Shown: positions 27,459-35,482 of the stretch, one piece after another
Layout: every line of letters starts with the position of its first letter
Position numbering within the stretch: position 1 is the stretch's first letter
Source: Methylobacterium radiodurans
GTDB lineage: Bacteria; Pseudomonadota; Alphaproteobacteria; Rhizobiales; Beijerinckiaceae
NCBI RefSeq assembly: GCF_003173735.1
Contig: NZ_CP029551.1
Location: 2,504,001-2,568,000 of the forward strand
Length of the DNA stretch: 64,000 nucleotides
Direction: 5' to 3'
Made by a program: the position numbers and the translations under genes
Notes under the pieces: model-generated
Databases searched by the model: none
What the model was told of the DNA's origin: nothing
Seen by the model: only the letters and a program-made list of their open reading frames with translations

Positions 27459-27932
27459 ATGGCCCCGAAGCCCGAACCGAAACGGCGCGTGGTCGCGGAC
27501 AACCGCTCCGCGCGCTACCATTACGCGATCGAGGATACGCTCGAGGCCGGCATCTCGCTGACCGGCACCGAGGTGAAATCCCTGCGCAACGGCAAGGCGA
27601 CGATCGGGGAGGCCTATGCGGGCCCCTCCGGTACCGACCTGATGCTGTTCAACGCCTACATCCCCGAATATCTCGAGGCGAACCGCTTCAACCACGACAC
27701 CAAGCGCCCGCGCCGGCTCCTGCTGCACCGCCGCCAGATCGACAAGCTCCTCGGCGCGACCCAGCGCCAGGGCTACACGGTGGTTCCGCTGAAGATCTAC
27801 TTCAACGAGAGCGGCCGGGCGAAGGTCGAGCTGGGCCTCGGCAAGGGCAAGCAGGCCCACGACAAGCGCGAGGCCGTGAAGGAGCGCGACTGGCAGCGCG
27901 ACAAGGCGCGGCTGATGCGCGACAAGGGCTGA
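27459..27932 (+). CDS. smpB: SsrA-binding protein
   Basis: A 157-residue protein that binds tmRNA and brings it to stalled ribosomes for trans-translation. It has the conserved blocks [56 protein letters not shown] and [13 protein letters not shown]. The C-terminal tail is basic ([17 protein letters not shown]), as needed for decoding-centre contact. It sits 13 bp after dapA. A GC hairpin beyond its stop can end transcription. The tmRNA gene itself is not in this window as far as I can see. Confidence 0.97.
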   Translation: MAPKPEPKRRVVADNRSARYHYAIEDTLEAGISLTGTEVKSLRNGKATIGEAYAGPSGTDLMLFNAYIPEYLEANRFNHDTKRPRRLLLHRRQIDKLLGATQRQGYTVVPLKIYFNESGRAKVELGLGKGKQAHDKREAVKERDWQRDKARLMRDKG

Positions 27933-27965
27933 GGCGCGTCCAGGCCGAATCCACACCTGCGACGC

Positions 27966-27994
27966 TCTCCCTCCCTCACAGAGGGGGAGGGAGA
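27966..27994. terminator. Hairpin between convergent smpB and NYN-domain gene
   Basis: TCTCCCTCCC (27966-27975) pairs with GGGAGGGAGA (27985-27994). It lies between two converging genes and can serve as terminator for both. It could also be a degraded copy of an intergenic palindrome. Confidence 0.5.
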
Positions 27995-28012
27995 ACGCGA
28001 AGTGCGTACCGC

Positions 28013-28642
28013 CTACTCCCCGTCCGCCGGGTCGCCGGCCTGACGGATGCCGTAGCGGCTCTCCAGGCCCGGATTGGCGCGCGGGCCGCGGTCCACCGGT
28101 GCGCGGGCCGGGCGCTCGCCCGGGTCGCGGCCGATCTTCGGCATCAGCGAGGCGAGGTCGAGGAACTCGTCGGCCTGACGGCGCAGCTCGTCGGCGATCA
28201 TCGCTGGCTGGGTCTGGATGGTAGAGACGACCGTCACCCGCACGCCGCGGCGCTGCATCGCCTCGACCAGAGAGCGGAAGTCGCCATCGCCCGAGAACAG
28301 CACCATGTGGTCGATGTGCGGGCTGAGTTCGAGCGCATCGATCGCCAGCTCGATATCCATGTTGCCCTTGAACCGGCGCCGGCCCATTGAGTCCGTGAAT
28401 TCGCGCGCGGGCTTCGTGACGACGCGGTAACCGTTGTAGTCGAGCCAGTCGATCAGCGGACGGATCGAGGAGTATTCCTGATCCTCGACCATGGCCGTGT
28501 AGTAGAAGGCCCGCAGGAGGTTGTCGCGGCCCTGGAATTCCTTCAGCAGTCGCTTGTAGTCGATATCGAAGCCGAGGGCCTTGGTGGTGGCGTAGAGGTT
28601 GGCGCCATCGATGAAGAGCGCGCTGCGCTGCGTCGCGGTCAT
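28013..28642 (-). CDS. NYN-domain (LabA/DUF88-like) protein, putative RNase
   Basis: A 209-residue protein with a PIN-like NYN domain. The acidic catalytic residues are visible: ALFIDGANLYATTKALG at the start, FKGNMDIELAIDALE in the middle, and MVLFSGDGDFRSLVEAM. This set of aspartates binds a divalent metal in the family, and members such as LabA are thought to be ribonucleases. The C-terminal 40 residues are Pro/Arg-rich and probably disordered. ATG 28642 begins exactly at the domain and has GGAAAG upstream. It follows pyrE by 239 bp on the same strand, with a separate AT-rich promoter region between. Confidence 0.9.
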   Translation of the reverse strand: MTATQRSALFIDGANLYATTKALGFDIDYKRLLKEFQGRDNLLRAFYYTAMVEDQEYSSIRPLIDWLDYNGYRVVTKPAREFTDSMGRRRFKGNMDIELAIDALELSPHIDHMVLFSGDGDFRSLVEAMQRRGVRVTVVSTIQTQPAMIADELRRQADEFLDLASLMPKIGRDPGERPARAPVDRGPRANPGLESRYGIRQAGDPADGE

Positions 28643-28881
28643 GGGAATCGCTTTCCGCTGAAAAGATGTCAGGTGATCGAAATAAACTTGAGGATTTTCT
28701 TCGCAATCATAGATGATCCTCCGTGAAGGGAGGATTGAGCAACGTGCCCGACGAGTCGCACGGACGATGTCGTCACTTCGCAGACGTCGAGATGCACGAC
28801 GAAAACGTGTGCTGAGCATGACGACCGCTCCGATGCGAAGTCAAGCGCGGTCGATTTCCGGAGGCGTCGGTGCGGTCCGGT
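28643..28881 (-). promoter_or_regulatory. AT-rich promoter region with inverted repeat upstream of NYN gene
   Basis: This gap is unusually AT-rich at 28670-28715 (for example ATAAACTTGAGGATTTTCTT). It holds an inverted repeat ATCCTCC/GGAGGAT at 28716-28735 with a 6-base loop. It lies 74 bp upstream of the NYN gene start and could be an operator, or a terminator for pyrE. Confidence 0.4.
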
Positions 28882-29499
28882 TCAGGGCTTGGGCATCGCC
28901 CGGCTGCCGGGCTTGACCGGCGGGATCGCGGCGAGTTCCGGTGGCAGGGCGTCGGCCGGATAGGCCGGGATGTCGAGGGCGACGAGCGAGAGGAGCGGGA
29001 CGCCGATCTCACCGCGCCCGCCCGAGCGGTCGATCAGGCAGGCGGCGCCGACGATCTCGCCCGGTTCGCCCTGGATCGCCGCGAGGCACTCGCGGGCCGA
29101 GAGGCCTGTGGTGACGATGTCCTCCACGATCACCGCGCGCTGGCCGGCCGGGATCTGGAAGCCGCGCCGCAGCGTGAAGGGGCCGCCGGGCTCGCGCTCG
29201 ACGAAGATCGCCCGAGCGCCGAGATGGCGGGCGGTCTCGTAGCCCGGCACGATGCCGCCGATGGCGGGCGAGACGACGATGTCGATCTGCCCGAAGCGTG
29301 CCCGGATCGCCTCGGCCAGCGCCCGGCACAGGCGCTCGGTGCGCGGCGGCTCGGAGAAGATCGCCATCTTCTGCAGGAAGACGGGCGAGCGCAGCCCGGA
29401 GCTGAGGATAAAGTGGCCCTCGAGGAGGGCACCCGCGTCGCGGAACTCGGCGAGGACGTCCTCGGAGCTCATGGGTGCGGAGGTAATTGCAGAGGTCAT
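28882..29499 (-). CDS. pyrE: Orotate phosphoribosyltransferase
   Basis: A 205-residue enzyme of pyrimidine synthesis, converting orotate and PRPP to OMP. The PRPP-binding loop is [14 protein letters not shown]; the upstream segments [15 protein letters not shown] and [21 protein letters not shown] are typical. ATG 29499 has a GGAG upstream; ATG 29472 lacks one. Just upstream lies a 14-bp unit repeated three times (29534-29575), which may be part of the leader. The neighbouring MATE gene is divergent. Confidence 0.94.
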   Translation of the reverse strand: MTSAITSAPMSSEDVLAEFRDAGALLEGHFILSSGLRSPVFLQKMAIFSEPPRTERLCRALAEAIRARFGQIDIVVSPAIGGIVPGYETARHLGARAIFVEREPGGPFTLRRGFQIPAGQRAVIVEDIVTTGLSARECLAAIQGEPGEIVGAACLIDRSGGRGEIGVPLLSLVALDIPAYPADALPPELAAIPPVKPGSRAMPKP

Positions 29500-29533
29500 C
29501 GCGCGGCGCTCCGCTGGTCGTCCGATCGGCCAA

Positions 29534-29575
29534 TCGTGCAAGGCCAGTCGTGCAAGGCCGGTCGTGCAAGGCCGG
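29534..29575. repeat. Three 14-bp direct tandem repeats upstream of pyrE
   Basis: The unit TCGTGCAAGGCC(A/G)G occurs three times in perfect register (29534, 29548, 29562), differing only at one base in the first copy. It lies 35-76 bp before the pyrE start, between pyrE and the divergent MATE gene. It may be leader sequence, an operator array, or a slippage-prone repeat. Confidence 0.8.
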
Positions 29576-29681
29576 CTTGTGGCAGCGGGTCATCGGCGGC
29601 GCAAGGCTGCCGTCCTCGCCGCGCACGCCCGAATCGGCACCGTTCCGCTAACCTCGACGCCCATTCACCGGGACCAGACCC

Positions 29682-31016
29682 GTGTCCGCACCAGTGACCA
29701 AACCCATGCCCGTCAGCGGCCGGCGCGTTCTCGCGCTCGCGCTGCCGATGACGCTCGCCAACATCACGACCCCGATGCTCGGCCTCGTCGGCGCGACCGT
29801 GATCGGGAGGCTCGGCGACGCGGCTGCGCTCGGCGCCATCGCACTGGGCGCAGTGATCTTCGACGCGATCTTCTGGTCGTTCGGCGCGCTGCGCATGGCA
29901 ACCGCCGGGCTGACCGCGCAGGCGGTGGGCGCGCGGGATGCCGCCGAGGTCGACCGCGCGCTCGCCCGGTCGCTCGTGGCCGGGCTCCTCGCCGGTCTCG
30001 CCCTGGTGCTGCTTCAGCTGCCGCTGGGGGCTCTCGCCTTCGCCATCAGCGGGGCGAGCGACGCGGTGCGGTCGGGCCTCGCGACCTATTTCCACATCCG
30101 GATCTTCTCGGCGCCCTTCGTGCTGGCAAACTTCGCCGTGCTGGGCTCGGTGCTCGGGCGAGGACGCACCGATCTCGGACTGCTGCTGCAGCTGGCGATC
30201 AACGCCGCCAACATCGTGCTGACCCTGGTCCTCGTGCTCGGCTTCGGGCTCGGCATCGCGGGCGCCGCGCTGGCGACGCTTGCCGCGGAGGCCTGCGGGC
30301 TGGCACTGGGCCTTCTGGTGCTGCGGAGGCTCGGCGCACGTCCGTTGCGGGTGCCGTTCGCCGAGATCCGCGATCCCACCGCGCTCCGCCGCACGCTCGC
30401 GGTGAATCTCGACGTGGTGATCCGCACGCTCGCGCTGGTGGCCGGCATCGTGCTGTTCTCGGCGCTGGGCGCCCGGCAGGGCGACTCGGTGCTCGCCGCC
30501 AACGCCGTCCTGTGGAATCTCTTCCTGATCGGGGGCTTCTTCCTCGACGGCTTCGCCACCGCCGCCGAGGCCCTGTGCGGGCAGGCGATCGGCTCCCGGG
30601 ACGAGGCGGATTTCCGGAAAGCGTCCGCGCTGAGCCTGCGCTGGTGCCTCGGCTTCGGGATCGGCGTCAGCCTGATCGCGCTGGGGCTCGGGCACGCCTT
30701 CATCGACTTCGTGTCGACGAGCCCCGAGGTGCGCGCGGTCGCCTACCGCTACCTGCCGCTGGCCGCGCTCGCCCCCTTCGTGGCGGCGCTACCCTTCGCC
30801 TATGACGGCATCTATATCGGCGCGACCTGGACGCGGGCGATGCGCAACCTGATGCTCGGCGCGCTGGCGGCCTACTGCGCGACGCTCGCCCTCGTGCAGG
30901 GGCTCGGCCTGGGCAATACCGGCCTCTGGCTCGCCTTCCTGAGCTTTCTCGCCGCACGCGGGATCGGGCAGGCGCTCGCCTATCCGGGCCTCGCCCGCCG
31001 GACCTTCCCGGCCTGA
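29682..31016 (+). CDS. MATE family efflux transporter (DinF-like)
   Basis: A 444-residue membrane protein with about 12 hydrophobic helices in two related halves, beginning RRVLALALPMTLANITTPMLG, the standard MATE/DinF opening. The second half starts near RRTLAVNLDVVIRTLALVAG. Transporters of this branch export cationic or toxic compounds in exchange for H+ or Na+. Substrate is unknown. The start may be GTG 29682 or ATG 29706; both keep the first helix. It is monocistronic, ending 4 bp before a converging small gene. Confidence 0.9.
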   Translation: MSAPVTKPMPVSGRRVLALALPMTLANITTPMLGLVGATVIGRLGDAAALGAIALGAVIFDAIFWSFGALRMATAGLTAQAVGARDAAEVDRALARSLVAGLLAGLALVLLQLPLGALAFAISGASDAVRSGLATYFHIRIFSAPFVLANFAVLGSVLGRGRTDLGLLLQLAINAANIVLTLVLVLGFGLGIAGAALATLAAEACGLALGLLVLRRLGARPLRVPFAEIRDPTALRRTLAVNLDVVIRTLALVAGIVLFSALGARQGDSVLAANAVLWNLFLIGGFFLDGFATAAEALCGQAIGSRDEADFRKASALSLRWCLGFGIGVSLIALGLGHAFIDFVSTSPEVRAVAYRYLPLAALAPFVAALPFAYDGIYIGATWTRAMRNLMLGALAAYCATLALVQGLGLGNTGLWLAFLSFLAARGIGQALAYPGLARRTFPA

Positions 31017-31020
31017 TCCT

Positions 31021-31392
31021 TCAGCGCGGGTCGGTCCAGCGCCGCCCGGTCGAACCGGTGCTGGCCGGCACGGGCTCGGCCGACACCGTCGGGGTCAGCG
31101 CGCCACGGGGCGCCGGCGCCATTCGCCGCGCCACCGGACGGACGGGGAGGGCGCTGCGGCGGGCGCGGGCCCGGCGATAGCGGCGCGGGCGCTCCGTCGA
31201 GGCGCCGACCACGCCGCCGACGATCGCGCCGGCCACGGCACCGATCGGGCCGCCGACGAGAGCACCCGCGACGGCGCCTGAGCCAACGCCGACCGTGGTA
31301 TTGCTCGCAGCCGCCGCGGGCCGGGCCAGCGGCGCGGCAAGGAGGGCGGCAACAAACGCGGCGCGCGCGAAGCTGCCCAGAAGCGTCCTCAT
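31021..31392 (-). CDS. Secreted glycine-zipper protein
   Basis: A 123-residue protein with a signal peptide (residues 1-29, ending in AAAA), then a long glycine-zipper helix (VGSGAVAGALVGGPIGAVAG, residues 37-56), then an Arg/Pro/Ala-rich tail. The start ATG 31392 has AGGGGGATC upstream. It belongs with the two other glycine-zipper proteins in this window by architecture. Function is unknown; outer-membrane or envelope association is plausible. Confidence 0.65.
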   Translation of the reverse strand: MRTLLGSFARAAFVAALLAAPLARPAAAASNTTVGVGSGAVAGALVGGPIGAVAGAIVGGVVGASTERPRRYRRARARRSALPVRPVARRMAPAPRGALTPTVSAEPVPASTGSTGRRWTDPR

Positions 31393-31599
31393 GGAAAGAT
31401 CCCCCTGTGGATGGGAGCGCCCTTGCGGGTCGAAGGTGGCCGGAACGTGGCCGCAACCGGGACCCGTATCCGACCCGTCGGTATCAACGGCGCGCGATTC
31501 TTGCGCCCTGGACCTTCGACCGGTGGCGTCGGCGGAGCATTGCACTATGGTGCAGCGCACAGAACAGCGCGCCCTTCCGGGCCCATCCAGGCACGAGCC

Positions 31600-32484
31600 A
31601 TGACCGACCTTCGCCTCCGCCGCAGCGTCCTCTACATGCCGGGCTCGAACGCCCGCGCCCTGGAGAAGGCGAAGACGCTGCCCGCCGACAGCCTGATCCT
31701 CGACCTCGAGGACGCGGTCGGGCCAGAGGAGAAGGAGCTCGCCCGCGAGCAGGTCTGCGCCGCGGTGAAGAACGGCGGTTACGGCGACCGGGAGCTTGTG
31801 ATCCGCGTCAACGCGCCCCAGACCCCCTGGGGCGAGGCGGATCTGCGCGCCGCGATCGAGGCGCGACCGGACGCGATCCTGATGCCGAAGGTGTCCTCGC
31901 CGGCGGTGCTTGAGAGCATCGCCAACCACTTGGAGGCCCTCGACGCGCCCGAGGACATCGCCGTCTGGGCGATGATCGAGACGCCGGCCGCGATCCTCAA
32001 CATCAAGGACATCGCGCAGGCTCGGCGCGACCGGCGCACCCGGCTCACCTGCTTCGTGCTGGGCACGAACGATCTGGCGAAGGACACCTGGGCACAGCTG
32101 GTTGCGGGCCGCGTGCCGATGCTGCCCTGGATCATGTTCGCCCTGGCCGCCGCGCGCGCCGAAGGCCTGACCATCCTCGACGGCGTCTGGAACGATATCG
32201 CCGACATCGAGGGCTGCCGCGTCGAGTGCCGCCAGTCGCGCGACCTCGGCTTCGACGGCAAGACGCTGATCCACCCGAACCAGCTGGAGCCCGCCAACAC
32301 CTCGTTCGCCCCAACGGACGAGGAGGTCCGCCGCGCCCGCCTCGTGATCGAGGCCTTCGACAAGCCGGAGAACGCCCGGCGCGGCGCGATCAAGGTCGAG
32401 GGCCGCATGTACGAGCGCCAGCACATCAGCATGGCCAAGCGCGCGGTGACGTGGTCGGAGGCGATCGCCGCGAAGGGGTACTGA
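31600..32484 (+). CDS. CitE/HpcH-family CoA-ester lyase
   Basis: A 294-residue TIM-barrel protein of the citrate lyase beta/malyl-CoA lyase family. It has RRSVLYMPGSNARALEKA, SLILDLEDAVGPEEK with the metal-binding acidic pair, the arginine in VIRVNAP, AMIETPAAILN with the second metal glutamate, and GKTLIHPNQL. Members cleave or hydrolyse malyl-CoA-type esters. In methylotrophic alphaproteobacteria this branch includes malyl-CoA lyase and malyl-CoA thioesterase, both useful in the serine and ethylmalonyl-CoA cycles. Which reaction this one performs is not decided by sequence alone. It is monocistronic. Confidence 0.88.
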   Translation: MTDLRLRRSVLYMPGSNARALEKAKTLPADSLILDLEDAVGPEEKELAREQVCAAVKNGGYGDRELVIRVNAPQTPWGEADLRAAIEARPDAILMPKVSSPAVLESIANHLEALDAPEDIAVWAMIETPAAILNIKDIAQARRDRRTRLTCFVLGTNDLAKDTWAQLVAGRVPMLPWIMFALAAARAEGLTILDGVWNDIADIEGCRVECRQSRDLGFDGKTLIHPNQLEPANTSFAPTDEEVRRARLVIEAFDKPENARRGAIKVEGRMYERQHISMAKRAVTWSEAIAAKGY

Positions 32485-32497
32485 AGACGGGCGGCTC

Positions 32498-33718
32498 TCA
32501 CCCCTCGGTCAGGAGGCCGAGGAAAAGCGGACGCGCGAACAGGTCGGCCGCGTTCTCCGCCTCGGCCGCGGGGCACCAGCGCCGCAGGTCGGAGGCTGCG
32601 TCGATCACGCTGCTCACCACCTGGGCGGCGATCGTCGGGTCGACGGGCCGGATGGAGCCGTCCGCCACGCCGTCGCAGATCGGGAAGGCGAGCCGCTCCC
32701 ACAGGCGCCGCAGCCGCGCCGGAACCTCCGCCCGCAGGCCCTCCGGCAGCGCGCCCACGGCCGCGCAGCGGAGCAGCGGACCACCCGCCTCGAACTGGTG
32801 CCGGATCAGCGCCCTGGCGCAGGCGGTGAGCCGGTCCCAGCCGGGGCCCCCACGTGCCTCGGCCGCCGCCTGCTCGGCGCGCAGCACATCGAAGGTGCGC
32901 TCGAAGCAGCTGGCGACGAGGTCGTCCTTGTTGTCGTTGTGGTGGTAGAATGAGCCCTTGGTCACGCTGAGCCGGGCCGAGATCTTCTCGACCGAGGCAC
33001 CACGATAGCCCTCCTCGTTGATGAGGGCGGTCGCCGCGCGCAGGAAGGGCTCGGTCGGGCCCTCGCCGGCGGCCGCCAGCGGTGGCTCGGTCTCGGGCCA
33101 GCGGCTGCCCGGCCCGGCGAGGCCACCGAGCAGGATGTCGGCCACGCGCTCGGCCACGCGCCCGTAATCCTGGGGCTCGTAGCGGTCGATCCAGAGGCGG
33201 ACCGTGTGCACGACCGAGAGCACGAGGTGGGTCCGCGCGTTGCGCTCCGGCCGGCCGAGATCGACGCTCTCGGGGACGAACAGCCCGCGGGCGCGCCGGA
33301 ACAACCCGTTGTAGGCCGCGAACACCGCCTCGCTCTGCGGGCTCGGCAGCGCCATCAGCTCGGCGAGGCGGACCTGTGGCCGCTCCGCCCCCGTCTCGAT
33401 CGCCGCGAGGCCGCGGAAATAGGAGGCCAAGAAGACGCGCAGACGCGCGGCCGGATCCTCCGCACGCGCCGCCTCGTCGAGCAGGGCGCCGTGCCAGTCC
33501 AGGCTGCGCAGGTAGCAGGCGGCCGCCAGATCCTCCTTGCGCCGGTAATAGTAGGTGATGCTGTTGGTGACGAGGCCGACGCTCGCCGCCACGTCAGTCA
33601 GGGCGGTCCCGCGCACGCCGCGGGCGTTGAAATGCCCCACCGCCGCGTCGAGAATCATCTGTCGTTTGGCGGCGTAGCGCTTGGTCACGCGCGGCACCGG
33701 GGCGGCCCTGTCCGTCAT
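32498..33718 (-). CDS. Double TetR-type transcriptional regulator
   Basis: A 406-residue protein, twice the usual TetR length, with two complete TetR N-terminal DNA-binding domains in tandem. The first HTH is at about residues 13-60 (RQMILDAAVGHFNARG, TALTDVAASVGLVTNSITYY). The second is at about 222-275 (ATALINEEGYRGASVEKI, SVTKGSFYHHNDNKDDLV). Each is followed by its own helical ligand/dimer region. One chain could thus act like a covalent dimer. It is divergent from the PHA depolymerase gene, with 306 bp between, which suggests a role in PHA or fatty-acid control. The effector is unknown. Confidence 0.9.
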   Translation of the reverse strand: MTDRAAPVPRVTKRYAAKRQMILDAAVGHFNARGVRGTALTDVAASVGLVTNSITYYYRRKEDLAAACYLRSLDWHGALLDEAARAEDPAARLRVFLASYFRGLAAIETGAERPQVRLAELMALPSPQSEAVFAAYNGLFRRARGLFVPESVDLGRPERNARTHLVLSVVHTVRLWIDRYEPQDYGRVAERVADILLGGLAGPGSRWPETEPPLAAAGEGPTEPFLRAATALINEEGYRGASVEKISARLSVTKGSFYHHNDNKDDLVASCFERTFDVLRAEQAAAEARGGPGWDRLTACARALIRHQFEAGGPLLRCAAVGALPEGLRAEVPARLRRLWERLAFPICDGVADGSIRPVDPTIAAQVVSSVIDAASDLRRWCPAAEAENAADLFARPLFLGLLTEG

Positions 33719-34024
33719 CGCCCGGGTTGAGCACGGCGCGACCCGGCCGGCAAGGCGGGCACGATCGCGTGAAACTGAGCCGGCAGGATGCGCGTTTTCG
33801 AAAGTGCGGTATTGTCTGGAGTGGGTCCTACGTGGCTTGCCCGCGGGACGAACGCGCAATTTCGCGCCGGATCCCCACTCTCTCGCAGAAGTTTTCGAGG
33901 GCAGTGGGGGGCTTTCGTGGAATCCGACATTGGACTCATGGCTGATGCAGCAAAACCACATTGAATGGGCATTCCAGTTTTTTGTGGTTGCGGTCCGTCA
34001 GCACGGCCTTAACCTGACTCTCCC
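33719..34024. promoter_or_regulatory. Divergent control region between double-TetR gene and phaZ
   Basis: 306 bases without a gene. Near phaZ it becomes AT-rich and holds nested inverted repeats. AACCACA/TGTGGTT (about 33953-33989) encloses GAATG/CATTC (around 33964-33975). A GCTG-ATG-CAGC element lies just before (around 33942-33952). These are candidate operators for the divergent regulator. I see no clear -35/-10 pair. Confidence 0.4.
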
Positions 34025-35323
34025 ATGCTGATGCTGCCGACCACGGCGTTCGCGCCGAATCCTCAAACCGTTCCGGCCCTCGCGGCCGGCGGCCCGCCGA
34101 CGGGTGCTCGTCCCATGCTGTACGACGCGTTCCAGGTTCAGGCGGATCTCGCCCAGCAGACGCGCGCCTGGGGCCAAATCCTGCACGACGCGGTGTCGCC
34201 CTGGGCAGCCTTCGGCGGCCCGATGAGTTGGTGGTCGGCCGGCGCTCAGATGATGATGCGGACGGGCATGCGCTTCGCACGCCCGAGCTTCGGCCTCGAC
34301 AGCGTGCGCGTCGGCAACCGCGACGTCCCGGTGATCGAGGAGGCGACCTTCGCCACGCCCTTCGGCACGCTCCTGCACTTCCGCAAGGACGTGGACACCC
34401 CGCAACCGAAGCTCCTCGTCGTCGCGCCGCTCTCGGGCCATTTCGCGACGCTGCTGCGCGGCACGGTCCGCGCCCTCCTGCCCGATCACGACGTCTACAT
34501 CACGGACTGGCACAACGCCCGCGACGTGCCGCTCTCGGCCGGTCCCTTCGCCTTCGACGACTACGTCGAGCATCTCGTGCGCTTCATGGGCGTACTGGGC
34601 GAGGGGGCGCACATGCTCGCCGTCTGCCAGCCCGCCGTGCAGGCGCTGGCCGCCGCCGCCGTGATGGCGCAGACCCGCGACCCGGCCGCTCCCCGCTCGC
34701 TCACCGTGATGGCCGGCCCGGTGGACTGCCGGATCAACCCGACCGTCGTCAACGAGCTCGCCACCTCGAAGCCGATTGGGTGGTTCGAGCAGAACCTGAT
34801 CGCGACGGTGCCGCGGCGGCACAAGGGCGCGGGCCGGCGCGTCTATCCGGGCTTCATCCAGCTCTCGGCCTTCATGTCGATGAACATGAAGCGCCACGTC
34901 GACGGGCACACGGACCTGTTCTGGCACAAGGTCAACGGCGATGCCGAGAAGGCCGCCGTGATCGAGAATTTCTACGACGAGTACTTCGCCGTGCTCGACC
35001 TGCCGGCGGAGTTCTACCTCCAGACGGTCGAGACCGTGTTCCAGGACTACACGCTGGCGAAGAACCAGCTCACCTTCCGCGGCGAGCCCATCGACATGCG
35101 CTCCGTGCGGCGCACCGCCCTGATGACCGTCGAGGGCGAGCGCGACGACATCTGCTCGGTCGGCCAGACCATGGCGGCGCACGACCTGTGCACGGGCCTG
35201 CCGCCCCACATGAAGGCCCACCACCTCCAGGCGGGCGTCGGCCATTACGGCGTGTTCTCGGGCAAGAAGTGGGAGCAGCAGATCTACCCGCAGGTGCGCA
35301 ACTTCATCGCCGCGCACGCCTGA
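34025..35323 (+). CDS. phaZ: Intracellular polyhydroxyalkanoate depolymerase
   Basis: A 432-residue alpha/beta-hydrolase-like enzyme of the intracellular PhaZ family that breaks down PHB in granules. The lipase-box equivalent has the cysteine nucleophile: MLAVCQPAVQAL (about residue 200), as in Cupriavidus PhaZ. Other family blocks are YITDWHNARDVPLSAGPFAFDDYVEHL, TVMAGPVDCRINPT and VGHYGVFSGKKWEQQIYP with the late histidine. ATG 34025 or a later ATG 34115 (MLYDAFQ) could be the start; most family members begin near the latter. It is divergent from the double-TetR gene. Confidence 0.93.
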   Translation: MLMLPTTAFAPNPQTVPALAAGGPPTGARPMLYDAFQVQADLAQQTRAWGQILHDAVSPWAAFGGPMSWWSAGAQMMMRTGMRFARPSFGLDSVRVGNRDVPVIEEATFATPFGTLLHFRKDVDTPQPKLLVVAPLSGHFATLLRGTVRALLPDHDVYITDWHNARDVPLSAGPFAFDDYVEHLVRFMGVLGEGAHMLAVCQPAVQALAAAAVMAQTRDPAAPRSLTVMAGPVDCRINPTVVNELATSKPIGWFEQNLIATVPRRHKGAGRRVYPGFIQLSAFMSMNMKRHVDGHTDLFWHKVNGDAEKAAVIENFYDEYFAVLDLPAEFYLQTVETVFQDYTLAKNQLTFRGEPIDMRSVRRTALMTVEGERDDICSVGQTMAAHDLCTGLPPHMKAHHLQAGVGHYGVFSGKKWEQQIYPQVRNFIAAHA

Positions 35324-35482
35324 GGGCGCCGCCGTCCCCGGCGAAGGGCTGGCGCCATGTGGGGCACCGGCCCTGGGCGGATTTGACCCGCTGGCCGCGC
35401 CCCGCCACCATGCTAGCCTTCCGGTCCGCCCGGATCCGGGCGTGCGGGTGCTGACCCATCGGAGCGGCGGGACGACGACGGC

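Noticed and set aside
33681..34031. 116-codon plus-strand frame in the regulator-phaZ gap
   Set aside because: It begins inside the regulator gene on the other strand, lacks a good start and family pattern, and covers the control region.
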